From: Ziziphus jujuba
Lineage: Eukaryota; Streptophyta; Magnoliopsida; Rosales; Rhamnaceae
DNA length: 64,000 bases
Direction: 5' to 3'
NCBI RefSeq assembly: GCF_031755915.1
Contig: NC_083383.1
Location: forward strand, 21,007,001 to 21,071,000
Within the stretch, counting starts at the first letter, position 1, and each line of letters starts with the position of its first letter. A program made the position numbers and the translations under genes. This document shows positions 1 to 12,172 of this stretch, piece by piece. Below the pieces are notes generated by a model that worked only from the letters and a program-made list of their open reading frames with translations, did not search any database and had not been told where the DNA came from.

Positions 1-533
1 CCTAATCTACTAGCTAAAACCTCCTTTGTAAGGATAACATTAGTTGCCACTTTTCAAAGAAAAACTTTCAATCTTCTATGCAATCTCAGATACCATAACT
101 TCGTCCAAAAACTAGAAACCTCTATTTCCACTTGTATAAGTAATTGAAGCAAATTTTCCACAGAAAGCTCCTTTGACTAAGTCCTTCTCTATATGAGCTT
201 ATTAGAACATTGTATCCAAGGCTAACTTATCTGTAGGATAGCTTGAGCCAAATCCTCATAAAAAACTTGCTCAATTAAATTCACGCTTCAATGTCCAAAT
301 TCCACCACTCTTTGCCATTCCCCATCAACCACCCCATCCTTAGCCTTAACGATTCCATTACTAAGATTTGGAACCCAAAGGTCACTCCAAGGGTTGATAC
401 TAAAACCATCTACCAACTTGAAACAAACTCTCTTAAGTAGCACTTTCAGTATTCCTTTCCAGGCCAAATAACATCTGCTAGTTAGCTTGTACTCAAAGAA
501 CAAAGAGCCTTTAAGATAATGGCCTTTCAACAT
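1..533 (-). pseudogene. LINE zf-RVT (reverse transcriptase zinc-binding) remnant
   Basis: The 288-533 open stretch carries DGFSINPWSDLWVPNLSN, like the DGxxixvWxDxWlP segment in plant LINEs. Further down (about 1-170) the frame resembles the zf-RVT block, with W-x-L-W and FL-x-KVATNV-x-TKEVLA. A stop interrupts the block. The element continues past the left edge of the window. Confidence 0.65.
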
Positions 534-759
534 TCTTATCCATATGGAATCTTGATCATTTGTGACCTTCTAGGCCAGTTTTGCTAGAAAAGCCACATTA
601 AAGCTCTCAAACTGACAGAAACCCAAACCACCCATCTCGTTCAACCTACACAAAGTATTCAAAATCTTTCAAATATAAGAATTTGTTACTTGAAATTTTG
701 AACTTCCACTAAAACCTTCTGACAATTGCATCCATGTCCACACACACTTCTTTCAATAT

Positions 760-1104
760 TTAAAAAGGGTACATGATGTAAGTGGGAATCGCTTGAACTA
801 TAGATTTGATAAGAGTAACCTTCCCTATCTTAGGGAAAAGTAGACAATTCCATCCTTCTAAGTGAGCTTGTACCCTATCTTTCAGCCTACCAAACTTTTT
901 GAATTTATTCCTACTAAAGATAAAAGAATTTACAAGATAAATTGTTATCTTCCCCATTTCTTTGAACACCAAAACCTCCTTCATAGCTTTCTTATTCGTG
1001 CCTATTGCATTTTTTGAAAAATAAGTTACTCGATTATTCCACATTAGCTTCCTCACTTGACTAGCTGCAGTATTTATCAATGCACTTTTTAAACGTAACT
1101 GCAT
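760..1104 (-). pseudogene. LINE reverse transcriptase thumb/linker fragment
   Basis: A 114-codon open stretch directly downstream of the YVDD box. It contains GRLKDRVQAHLEGWNCLLFP and then GKVTLIKSIVQAIPTYIM, which closely match the region after the polymerase core of plant LINEs (usually GRVQxxLxGWxxxxLSxAGKxxLIKSVxQAIPxYxM). It is the longest uninterrupted piece of this LINE. It is a domain fragment, not a separate gene. Confidence 0.8.
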
Positions 1105-1925
1105 CCTTGGTATTGGCTCGAGTCATCATCAAAAGATCATCTACATATATGAGACGATTGATAGCTGGAGCATTTTGAGCCACTTTTATCCCCTATATCT
1201 TATTATTAATCTCTTTCCTTTCCAATAATTTAGTAACAAATTCTAAGCAAAAAATAAATAGAAAGGCGAAAGAGAATTGCCTTGTCTTCCTACTCGGATT
1301 AAACAATCTAATAGTACATTCATATATGAATACCATGTATTGGACCAAGGAAATGAAGCTGATTATCAATCTCCAAATTTTTCTACAAACCCCACGCTTT
1401 TAAGACTTTCTCCAAAAATCACCATTTGACCATGTTATAAACTTTCTTAAGATCTAGTTTTAGATTATCAAGCCTTTTTTCCTTTTGTGGTTCCTTATTT
1501 TACACAACACTTCTTATGCAACCATTAAATTCTCAACAATCCACCGGCTTTAATGAAAGCTCCTTGGTTTAGTGAATTAATCTTGTCCTTAACAATTTTA
1601 ACTTTGTATCAATATTTTTGAAACAATCTTGTACACAAAGCTAGAATGACTAATCGGTCCAAAATGGCTAAGATGTAGGGTGTCTTATCTTAGGCATCAA
1701 GATAAATAAAAAAATTTGTTCACTGCTCTTGAAACTTTTCCCAAATTGAATACTTCCTTAACAATTAAGATCACCTTCTTTTTAATAGTTTTCTAATATT
1801 GGCAGAAGAAAATCCCTAAAAAGCCATCTTGTCCAAGATTTTTAAACAAACATAGGTCCCACATTGCTTTCTTAATCTCTTTTTAATCAAGCATCTTGAT
1901 AAATTCCTCATTCTCAGTTTAGGAA
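1090..1925 (-). pseudogene. LINE reverse transcriptase core remnant
   Basis: Three conserved blocks are readable on the minus strand. One (about 1815-1900) contains a GQDGF segment equivalent to the usual GPDGF. One (about 1421-1460) reads KLDLKKVYNMVKW, equivalent to the block with the first catalytic aspartate. One (1136-1147) reads YVDD, where plant LINEs more often have FADD. In-frame stops separate the blocks. The enzyme would have primed cDNA synthesis from a nicked target; this copy cannot. Confidence 0.75.
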
Positions 1926-2735
1926 ATCATTGATTCCCTTAAACCCTCTAAACTATTAAGCACTATAAGGTGAGATGATTCATACAACTCTTTAGAATGC
2001 CTTTTGAATTAATCAGTAATCTATGGTTCTTCAAAGAACTAACTACTACCTTTCTTGATAATCGTGATCCGATTTCTTTTCCCCAGGATAAGACACTAGT
2101 ATGAAAAAAACTTGTTGTTTATGTCCCCTTTATTTAACTAAAGCTCTTTTGATTTTTGTCCTATAATGGATTCTCATCAAACCCTTTGTTCTCTCAAACT
2201 AAAATACTCTTTTGCCTTATGCCATTAAGACCATCCATTTGTTGTAACTTAAGAAGTTCTTTTTAAGTTGTCAAATTTTAACTTGAGCATTCCAATCTCC
2301 TTTTGATTCCACTTTCGCAGTGCTTTTGAAGTGTTCACTAGAACTCTTCAACTCTATTCTAACCTTTCTGTCATCATTTCAAATATGGTTAACAAACTGG
2401 ACACTCCTTTCATATGAAATCTAAACTTCAATAAATCAAACTGGTTTGTTTCTGAACGATTTTCTATCATTCGTCCTCATTAAAATTGTGCAAGGATTAA
2501 ACTTTTGTACTCGAAGGTGTACCACACTCGCCATCAGAAAAAGGCTCACACAATCCTTGTCTACCATAGCTCTATCAATTCATTTTTAATTTGAGCTCCT
2601 CTTTCATGTCCATACTCTCATGTAAACTTGTAGCCTTTAAAGCCAACATCTAGAGCACTAGCCACATTCATGAATTGCTTTAAAAACAGTTATCTTTTCA
2701 TAATGGTTTTTCTTTTTTCATAATCATGAACTTTT

Positions 2736-2790
2736 TCCTCCCCATTTCTCATTTTCATCAATGAATTCATTTAGATCTCTCACTACCATG
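2736..2790 (-). pseudogene. LINE endonuclease motif
   Basis: The minus strand reads MVVRDLNEFIDENEKWGG, which matches the conserved GDFNE...NEKxGG block of the apurinic-type endonuclease (EEP fold) of plant LINEs. The first Gly of GDFNE is Arg here, so the site is probably dead. It lies between ORF1 and the reverse transcriptase, as expected. Surrounding codons are interrupted by stops. Confidence 0.7.
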
Positions 2791-3869
2791 CATGACCTCC
2801 ATAGCTCCATGACGAACTAAACTTTTCACTACTCACACACTTTCCTTTCTTTCAAGACCCTAGTAATTCCAAAAGAAAAAGCTTAAGGAAGTCGGAGGGG
2901 CTTGATTTGGCTCGCCTCCTTGGCCTCATAAAAATCTCGGTTGCTTCTTAAGGACTAACCCTCCTCCATTGGCCTAATAGCTACTTTGGTCTTAGTCGAA
3001 TTCTCTCTCCTTTTGGCTACTTGCTTCCTAAATCATGATTTGGTTTTGTGTCAAACATTATCTTCTAGTCCAAAACCACTGAAGAACTAGCATCCTAGTG
3101 ATCTATAGTTGGTGTCGAGAAGCCCTCTTTAGTTTCTCCTTCAGTATCCTTTACAATCTCCACTATTTTTTTCTCATTCAATTGACCATCCTCTTGAATG
3201 TTATTATATAGCCTTTTTATTCTTAGGAATTTCCCTGCATGCCTAATCAAAAGAGTTGGTGTTGATCTTTTAGAGGAAAGTAATGGGGTTGCATCCTTTA
3301 ACAGTCTAAACTCTCTCTCCCGAAGGCCTGTCAATCTTTACTAGGCTAAGGCCAAATAACTGTAAAAACTCCTCATCCAGTTAGCCCACATCTTACATCT
3401 CACATTCTTGGAAAGTTGCTAAATATGAGATAATATTGGGTGCCCACTTAGTTAATAGAGAAAGATCAAAATTATCACTTTTTACTTCCTACCAAATTGC
3501 CTATTTCAAATTTGCATCACAATTTATCTTGTACCATTTTAGCATGTGGCTTAGAGCATCCAATTCGGGGCACATGACTCAAGCTATAGAGAATCCTCGA
3601 TCTCCATAATCCTGCTTCTGCTAGTTTCTCCCTTACTTTCTTCCTTGTCCTTTAGGCAAAAGTATAATTGCTTGTCTAGGTTAAACTTTTTGATAAGCAC
3701 ACCTTATCTATTTTTGAAATCTTCGCCTAATTTTTTGACCTTTCTCCGTTCAAACTCTGTTGCTGGAAGGTTCACAAAACACAAACTTTATGGTTTTTAA
3801 CCTTAACCATTGTCCATAAAACCAAGGCTCCACTCCGATAGTTGCCATAATTGTTGCAAAGTTTTGGAA

Positions 3870-4531
3870 TAAACACTTAGTAGTGACATGGGTAAGCATT
3901 CCACATTTGAAGCAAAAATTCACAAGGAGCTTATATTTGAGCAGGACCCAGAATTTTGTGCCATTTGCTTTTTCCTAGAAGAACCCAACAAGAATAAAAT
4001 TTTCTACATCATATCCACCTTGAACCTTAGATATCTTCGAGCAACTATGCATCGTTGATTAACTAACACCGGGTGGATTTTCACAATCTTTTCCCCAATA
4101 ATTATTGTAGTACCTTCATGTAGAAAAATTGGAAGGAGTCTACGACCTTGGACCATGAATATTGAAAATTGAAAAGAAATCTCCAATAGAAGAAGATCTG
4201 CCAGCCATTCTTTAGGAGCCATATGATTTTCATTAAGACTGCAAGGTCTATTACGAAAGATATACTCCTTATCTGCTTAATTCTTGAAAGAGAATTTGAA
4301 AACATTGTCTTGCAATTTTTGCCCTCGCCTTGAATCTCCAAGTTTTTTTATTATCTTTGTGATCATGAATCTTTGAAAACCCCTTGTAATGAGAATCTTG
4401 CCATTGAACACCTCATCTATTGCTTTTGTTGTTGACCCGTCTATTGGTTGCAAAGATAGGGGTCTGAAGAAGTTATGTAAATCTCTCAGCTTATTCCTAC
4501 CTATTAAAAAGAAAGAACTCACACAAGCCAA
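3870..4531 (-). pseudogene. LINE ORF1 remnant (DUF4283-like plus CCHC zinc knuckle)
   Basis: The minus strand carries two overlapping open stretches (4277-4531 and 4004-4222) whose translation resembles the nucleic-acid-binding ORF1 of plant LINEs, including the segment IVKIHPVLVNQRCIVARRYL just before an FKVDM-like end. Further downstream at 3873-3914 an intact zinc knuckle can be read, CFKCGMLTHVTTKC, with C-x2-C-x4-H-x4-C spacing. In living LINEs this protein coats the transcript and acts as a chaperone in the ribonucleoprotein. Here the frame is broken between the two parts, and no full-length protein can be made. Confidence 0.7.
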
Positions 4532-4604
4532 ACTTAACCAGATAGGTAGCCAAAGGGCACCTTTGATGATGGATCTTCAAATCTCAGACCATCATGGAAA
4601 CTGA

Positions 4605-5841
4605 GTATTGTAGTAGGGTTTTTTCATAGGCTAAATTGCTTAGTCCTATTAAGTGTTTGGTAACTTACTAAATTGAATTTCTGTAAGAATTAATATTACT
4701 AAAATTGACATATGTTACATAATTTTTTTTTTAAATTATAATTTATATGTAGTTTTGTTAAGATATTTTTTATACTAAAATTGAATATAAAAAATATTGT
4801 TAAAAATATAAAAAAAATTATCAATAGTTACATTAAAGTTTTATTTAAGTTTGCATTTATAAGAAAGTTTTAATTTAAGTATGATTGTTTGATTTAATAA
4901 AAAGTAAATATAATGTAGTATTATATCGATTAAATAAGGGAATTTTAGGGATTCAAGTTTATTTATATTGATTATAAAAAAATAAAAATAAAAAAAATTA
5001 GATTTTTAAAATCACCATTTCTACTGATTTTAAAAGCAGCTCTTTAACTACTAAAAATTATGAAATAATCAGAAAAACATTATTTTACCAAACATGTTAA
5101 TGCTCCTAAATTCTAGGAAAGTTGATTCTAGCATTTCCAGAAGCAATCCCAAGCCTAGCCTAAGATCTAGCATTCCCATTATTACTCAATTCAACATATC
5201 TTGAAGATTTTTTTAGACCCAATGTCATTAACAATCAATATCTTTTTTGTCTTGCGTTTAATTAGTCTAATCTCATCAATCATCCACCCCTACTTATGCC
5301 GATTTACCTTGATCCTAACTATGCAAAGCTCGGATAGACTAAGGCAAAAAAATAGATCCCTATGGCTCAACATTTGAACACCTACTCCATTTTATGGCAT
5401 TCTTGACCTTAAAAGTCATAGGTATCGAGCAAAACCGAGGTTGTTATCTCGGTAATGAAAAATATATCGCTTAATCTTTACTCTGTCAAGCTATTTTTGA
5501 CTTCTAAATTAGTAACAAGTCTCAATCAAAATATGAAGTTTTATTTAGTTAGAACAATCATGCCCACAATTGTCAACCTCTGACTTCTCTAAGTGAAACA
5601 TTTGCTTAGAGAAATATCTAGTTTTGAGATAAAACTTGCACCATACCTAAGAACTCTAAATCATTAATGTGCTAGTGTGCTTAAGACATTTTTTTTTTGA
5701 CACAATTGACAAGTGGCATGCTGCTTGCGACAACTAAAACCACTCCCGCTATCATGCCTTTCATTTCAGTGGTCTCTAAATTGTGACCACTAATTCAAAA
5801 TGTAGTTCTAAATCCTAGCTGTTCCTCCAAAACTAGTTAAA
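4605..5841. other. AT-rich intergenic spacer, possible decayed MITE
   Basis: No coding sequence is recognised. Part of it (about 4640-5160) is very AT-rich and is bordered by TGTTTGGTAA on the left (about 4658) and its complement TTACCAAACA on the right (about 5086). That layout suits a short non-autonomous DNA transposon, but the terminal repeats match over only a few bases and no target duplication is clear. Confidence 0.3.
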
Positions 5842-6000
5842 TGTAATGCCCTAGATTTATAATCATAGGATTTTGCACCTAAATAAATTTTTTGTTGGTT
5901 TAAAATTAATTTTGGGTAGTGAAATTTCTAGATTTTATTAAGGTAAGGTTCTTGCAAATTTTGATATAGTAGTTGAACTGTGATTTTTTTTAAGCTGGTT

Positions 6001-6114
6001 TTGGAGTTTAAGAACAAGATGAGTTGTGGCACCATGAAGTGAGCGTCTAAGCTCATCTTGGAGTTTAAGAACAAGATGAGCTGTGGCACCATGAAGTGAG
6101 CATCTAAGCTCATC
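6001..6114. repeat. 57-bp tandem duplication
   Basis: Two adjacent copies (6001-6057 and 6058-6114) differ at only a few positions. Each begins TTGGAGTTTAAGAACAAGAT and ends in CTAAGCTCATCT. Confidence 0.95.
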
Positions 6115-6899
6115 TATAGCAAGTGAGAAAGAAAGGGAGTGATGATGATATTGTTGGCTGCTTTCATATTTTAAATTTCTGGGTATTTGAGAGGAAAATT
6201 CAAGGATTTCATGCAGATTTGGCTAAGTTTTTTGGATTGTACAAGTGGGATTGGATTGCAAGAGTCTCCATTGGCCATAAAGCTTTAAATGGTAAGCTTG
6301 TCAGCGGTGAAAGATGCAGATAAAAGAGGTTATAAACTAATTTTATATGTTGGTTTACATGTTTGTTGCTTAGATTCTAGTTTGTAGTTAGAAAAATATA
6401 AATTTTGGAGTCAATTTAATCGAATTAGTGGTTTTGTCTGTCAGCAATGGTAAGAGATGCTTCATCGATGATGATGTGGCAAGCATAGGTGATGTGGCTT
6501 GCCACATGTCAAACTGATGTGATTATGGTTGGTGACATGGCGAATGACATGGAATTTGTTAATTTTATATTTTGTTAGGCATATGTATAATTATTTTTTC
6601 GGTGAGACTATTTAATATTAAAATAGTATTCAATACTTTTTTGTTGTTGTTCCCTAGACACTCGCACACTACGTGTATGAATCCAAGGAAAGCAGTGCAA
6701 GAAATCGGTTTAGAGCGACCATTTTTGTGAGTGGGATTTTTATTAAATTAATAATATTCAATTTATCATTGTTGAATTAAAATTGCCTAGAGATTTTAAT
6801 TATTTTGGTATATGATGTGTAATAGTATTTTAAGTTCTACTTGATTTTTGAGAATTTATTATGAGAATTGAATGTTCAAAAATCTTGAATTTTATATAT

Positions 6900-6900
<1 letters not shown>

Positions 6901-6944
<44 letters not shown>

Positions 6945-7079
6945 ACTGTGTTTATTGTGTAGTTTTGGAAATCTATTATTTACGTTATGCCCCCTATTAT
7001 ATATATATATATATATATATGTTACTGTGTTTATTGTGTAGTTTTGGAAATCTATTATTTACGTTATGCCCCCTATTAT
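6901..7079. repeat. TA microsatellite with duplicated 79-bp unit
   Basis: The 60-base sequence from 6941 to 7000, starting TGTTACTGTGTTTATTGTGT, recurs at 7020-7079 with no visible change. A (TA)n run precedes each copy, giving a 79-bp period. This suggests slippage or unequal exchange through the TA tracts. Confidence 0.95.
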
Positions 7080-7108
7080 GTTTGATATTTCTATAAGGTT
7101 GGTTAATA

Positions 7109-8071
7109 AGGGTTGGCAATTTGTACTGACAAGTCATTTTTGAATAATTCATTGATTAATCATGTCAAAATTGCTCATTTAGAATATGGTCCACTTATTA
7201 ATCATGTCACAAACCCTCAACTCGAACATGAACCATTTAATAAATAAGTAACTTGAACAAACTTTTGTAATCTATTTATTAAATGGATTAATTTGGATTA
7301 ATACAGTCAGTTTATAAGAAATTGATCTAATTAAATAAATTAAATTATTTAAATTAATTATTTCAAATAAAATAAAAATGATTGAGTCATTAATTAATTA
7401 ACTCTAAATTAGAATATATACATAAAACCATATAATTATACTTACAAATTTATATTAATATAACATATCATATGATAATATGACAACTCATATAATACTT
7501 AAATATAAATATTTACATAATAAACCCAATACTATTTCTTTAAAAATAATATAAGAAAACTTTATTAATATTCATATTTTTAATTTTTTACATCTCCAAT
7601 ACTCTTAGGTATATTAATTAATTTTTATTCTTTTGGTGTCCATAAAGCCATTCATGTACTAAATATATTATATTTAAGTAAATAAATATTGTTTTAATAA
7701 TTTTATTTCTTTATTTTCTTAACTAATAAAAGAAAATTAATAATATAACTTTAAATAAATATATAATCTAGTAATAAAAAAGTATTAACTATAGTTTTAT
7801 TAATGGTAAATTTAACATATCAAAATTATAATTTAAATGGATTATAACCGTATTAGATGGGATTGACACATTAATTGACATATTTAGTTAAATAGATCAA
7901 TTTGAGTCAATTATGGATTATGTGAGTCAACCCAAAAATAACACATTTAATAATGGTGTTGAATGAGTTAACCCGAATTTTATTTGAATCTGTTTATAGT
8001 AAACCTAAATCTGCTAATTTTGTATTATTTTCGAATCATTTATCATGTTATGATCCAAATTGCCATCTCTA
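7109..8071. mobile_element. Non-autonomous TIR element (hAT-like MITE)
   Basis: The left end reads AGGGTTGGCAATTT and the right end reads AAATTGCCATCTCT, which is its inverted partner with two mismatches. The interior is AT-rich with repeated GTCAA and CAACCC-type motifs near the ends, and no transposase. The same end style occurs in the element at 48003-48640. No clear target duplication was found here. Confidence 0.55.
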
Positions 8072-9000
8072 TTTATCATTGGATATTAATGTGAAGTGAT
8101 TTTGATATTGGATGATTGATATGACATATCATTTATTGTGGATTTTTATTTAATTTGAACTATGAAAGACTAAAGGCTTGGTAAATTAGCTTGGTTTGCT
8201 TACTCAAAGACTAGGGTAGGAATGTGGACTTGATTCAAGGAGATGCGTGGTACAGTCTAAAGCTCACTCGGTCTAGTCTGTCAAGTAGAGGTATAGTTAT
8301 ATTTTATTTTAGGAAAAAAAAAATTGCATGATCGATTTTGGTATTTGAGAATTTTAAATGTTTATGGGGCTATTGCTTTAAGTTTTATATTCTGATGACA
8401 TTTATCTTTAATTCTATTTATAACATTATATTGTTTTATTATTGTTATCTATGCTATTATTGCCAAAATTATCATCATCATTATTATTATCATTATATTC
8501 ATTATTACTATTATCACTATTCTTATAAATAGTTTCCTAAGTTATCAAACCACTCACTGAGTTCCCAAAAGTAGTCACTCGTCTTCCCTTTTTTCTTAGG
8601 TTGTTATAGTATTTTGTCTACTAGTTCTGTTAGCTTTTGTAGCAAAGTTGGCCCAGGATCATAGAAGAAGCTTTCGCATGTTGCAAGTCTGGTTGTTGGT
8701 GGTTTTCTATTTATTACTAGTATTAAAGTTCTTTTACCCAATGCTAATAATTTTAATTATGAAACTGTATAAAATTTATTTCTAGATTTAGTTAGTTGAC
8801 TCTAATGATGATTGTGTTACTAGTCTATAATGTTTCTTTTTACTTAATAGTGTATAAGTTTAAGACTTGGACTCATAATGCAATAAATTTTCTTATTAAT
8901 ATGAAGCAAGGTTATAATCAAATTGATTTTAATTGGTGAAGTTGTTTAATATGCAGAGCCTCGAGGTGTGGGTTTTGTAATTTCATTAAGTCATTTTGTA

Positions 9001-9948
9001 AACATCACTAATTATATAGCTTGGAATCATGGCTAACTATCTTACTTTGTTATCATAGATCATTGCTTTAATAAAGACCCAACAACATTCACAGAGGACT
9101 GGCCGATGGCTATTACTCAATTGAAAACTATCCCTAACTTGAGCTTGAAGACTATTTGGACCAGAGACAACTTTATCGCTGCCAAGCTCCATATAACTAG
9201 CCACTATTCCAATAAGTATTCCATTTAACCCGAACTCTAAAGTGACAATTACTAAATTTTGTCAAAATTTGATTGGCTAAGATGTTGTTCTTATATTACT
9301 TTTGATAAAATTTCTAATGCTTGGATTAATGTGTTACCAAACCTCCCCCTTAAACAACTTTAAGCAACAGAGAATAAGATCATCAAAGCTACTAAGCTAA
9401 GTATGTCCCAGGTTTTTTGTGATATTTAGAAGAATGTAGAAAAAAAGGATGAAAAGAATAAAAATTGAGACTATAGTAGGCATTACTGCCAAGCTAGCTA
9501 TCTTTGTCAATCTTTTACAACAGCAAGTGACACTGCAAGACAAAGAAGAAAAGCCCATGATTTTTCCTGAGGTGGTTGATTTGATCATCGATGTTCTTGA
9601 ACCCCCCACAAAAAAGTCGAGGGTTGAGCGCTTGATAATGTCCGAGTAAAACTCTGCACCAATGTGATAAATCGAAAATACTATGATTTTATGCAATCAA
9701 GAGCTGGAATCTATGCAGTATGTACTATTTTAAGTATATCAAGAGCAACAGGTGGAATTTTGAGGTGATTCAAATTGACGAATTTTCTTAAGGTATTAAG
9801 GATTATCTTTATAAAAATCATTGCAAATGAACAAGCCAATTAGCACAAATTTAGTTTTGAATTTGGAAAAAACTGCACAATTTGGTAGACTATATAATCC
9901 ATGGGAAAATGAAGTTTTGAATGTCTGTCTATGTTAAAATATGACAAC
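9001..9948. other. Unassigned spacer with short open stretches
   Basis: On the plus strand 9080-9230 reads open with TFTEDWPMAITQLKTIPN, and 9449-9649 is a 66-codon open stretch rich in charged residues. Neither resembles a family I can name. They may be remnants of an LTR-retrotransposon polyprotein. No splice-bordered gene model can be supported. Confidence 0.3.
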
Positions 9949-12170
9949 CCATCCCAAGGTTAAAAATTAGAATTTAAGTTTTAAATAGTATGACCAGGAA
10001 TGACTAGTTAGACTATGAGTGATCCCTAAGTTTAACTTTTCTTTGGTAAAGAATTGTGGATTAACTGGTATACCATAGTATAAAGTTTGTCAATACGAAT
10101 TCATAAAATGGTGACACACCTGATTCTTAATTACTATTAAAGGGTCATAGTTCTAAGAGGTTTTAAGCTTAAGCATTTTATTTGTATCTAAACCAATCCT
10201 AAATTTTTGTCTTTTAGTAGACCCTAGGCAATATATACATCAGGATGCATGTCCATCATTAAACAAATAAAAAAAATATCCATTTTATTCTAAATCCATC
10301 AGAACCGTATGACCCATCAGATTGTACTAACACACTTTGCAACCAACCACCAACAAATCAATTTTTCATCAAAATAGCCAATTTTTTAGCCAAAATCATC
10401 TAATGCATCGGACAGGACCCTTGTCCATTCAATTTCTAGCCTAACTTTAGAATCCGATGGTCAACATCCTCAAAACGCATCGAGATTAGCCGTCCAAAAT
10501 AGGCAATAGTTGCTCATAGGTTTCACTGGAGTTTGCCCATTTTTTGACCATTTCAGGTCACTCCATTACCCCTATCCCCCTTAATTTGGACCTTATAAAT
10601 CCATTGCCAATCTTCTTTTTCCAAGATTCCTCACCATTTTAGAGATACATTAACATCAAGTTTGTTAAAATTTTGAAGAGGTTTTCCAGCCACTGATGAA
10701 ACTTTTGGATCAAAGTAAGTACATCAGTACATTCTTCATGCCATGCGCTTTCTATTGATATAAAGTTTGTAAATTTTGGAAGTTATTAGATAGTTTTTCC
10801 ATTTTTCAATTAATTTAAAGATGGGCAAATTTGGACTGTGTTTAGACAAAATTAAAATTAGATTTGAGTGATTAATTGTTAATGGGACCCAATGAAAGGT
10901 TTAATTTTATTAAATTGGCTTCCAAGTGAAAAAAACTCAATTTTGACTATCAAGTTTTCAAGGATTACAATATAACTAGACAATGGGGTATCCGATTTTA
11001 GAAATTTTAGAGTTATAAAAGTTATTTTGGAACACTGATTCGCACCTATGTCTTTGGTTCAAATTTTGAAATTTAAAAAATATTTCATTATTATTTTTGA
11101 CATTGGAGCTAGTGCTAAAGCTGATTTGCGAAGGAGTTGGTTTGAGCTAGTATCTATAAGTGAACTTTATTTTTTGAAATGGTTTTGGGAATTAGATGTT
11201 TGATTATACATTAGATTGCTATTATTATTTCTAAAATTATTTAAGTCATACACTTTATTTCATATTATGAAAGAATTATATGATTTATTATTTTATGGTA
11301 TATGAAAGAAATGGTTTAATATAAATAAATTTCGGGATATAGGTATACAAATATATTTGTTTATGTTGGTATTTATAAGAATATTTTGATATGATCATTA
11401 TGGATATTGTTTGATAGATTATATAAACATGTGGGTTATGAGTTGGATACTGGGTTATGAATTATTTTGTACCATAATATACCATGGTTATGGATTTGTT
11501 GGATTATGATTATGCACACTTATTTGACTATCTTCTGCTTGATCTTGTGATTCTTGAAGTTGGATAAAAGATATCAATCTAGATGCCGGGGTCGAATTGA
11601 CAGTTTAAGTCTCCCTTAGTAGTCAATGACACACTTGGACGCTAGTTGTGGTTGTGCGATAAGTTGTGATAAAGGTTATGGTACATAAGAATATTGTTAT
11701 GTACTAAGGATATAGTTTATATACATATATATATACATATATATATATATATATGTATTATGATTCGTACAAGTATATATATATATATATATTATGAATT
11801 GTAAAATTGTTACTTTATTATTAAACTAATAGATATTATCTAATTTTAATTTCTTTATCTTATGATTTATGAAATTATCATATTTTGGGGATGATTATAG
11901 ATTTTGTGAAAATTGTATTGTTAACGTAAGGGAACTTTCAAAAAGTGAAAGTAAGGTCTTGAGAGATAAGTTTTAAAAATAATATTTATTTTCATAATAT
12001 TTTATATGTTTACTTACTGAGATTGTCTAATAGTTTTACATTTTTAAACTGTTCCTCTAGGCCTCAGTTGACAGTTGATGCATATTATATTTAGGCACCG
12101 TTCATTATTATGTTAGTATATTTCATTGTTTTCGCATCTTCCTCTTCATTACATTTTCACTGCTGATGTA
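9949..12170 (+). mobile_element. Putative Ty3/gypsy LTR (approximate limits)
   Basis: It begins TGACAACCCATCCCAAGGTT, an LTR-like start. It has a TATA-like CCTTATAAATCC near 10590 and ends in C/T-rich sequence around 12055 typical of the 3' part of long gypsy LTRs. No gag or pol is attached. The class is inferred from overall style only; the 3' limit is uncertain. Confidence 0.35.
11716..11793. repeat. TA-rich microsatellite
   Basis: Two runs of (TA)n with CATATA and GTATTATG interruptions. Confidence 0.9.
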
Positions 12171-12172
12171 CT

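Larger units (their letters stand above)
1..4604 (-). mobile_element. Degenerate LINE (non-LTR retrotransposon), 3' part cut by window edge
   Basis: Read on the minus strand, the usual plant L1-like order appears from high to low coordinate: an ORF1 with DUF4283-like sequence and a CCHC knuckle (about 3870-4531), an endonuclease motif (2736-2790), reverse transcriptase blocks (about 1090-1920), and a reverse-transcriptase zinc-binding (zf-RVT) region (1-533). Stops and frameshifts break every domain, so this is a dead copy. The 5' limit is put near 4604, where coding-like sequence gives way to AT-rich DNA. No poly-A tail is seen because the 3' end lies outside the window. The class is clear from domain order; the exact 5' end is inferred. 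Confidence 0.85.
5842..9000 (+). mobile_element. Putative Ty3/gypsy LTR (old, approximate limits)
   Basis: The stretch opens with TGTAATGCCCTAGATTTATA, the TG plus C-rich start typical of several plant Ty3/gypsy LTRs. It then carries LTR-like non-coding sequence, including stress-like repeats near 6440-6560. No partner LTR or internal domains are visible nearby, so it would be a solo or truncated LTR. The 3' end is a guess. It is interrupted by a DNA-transposon-like insertion at 7109-8071. Confidence 0.35.

Noticed and set aside
6872..7096. 74-codon Tyr/Ile-rich frame
   Set aside because: It is a translation of the (TA)n microsatellite and its duplicate.
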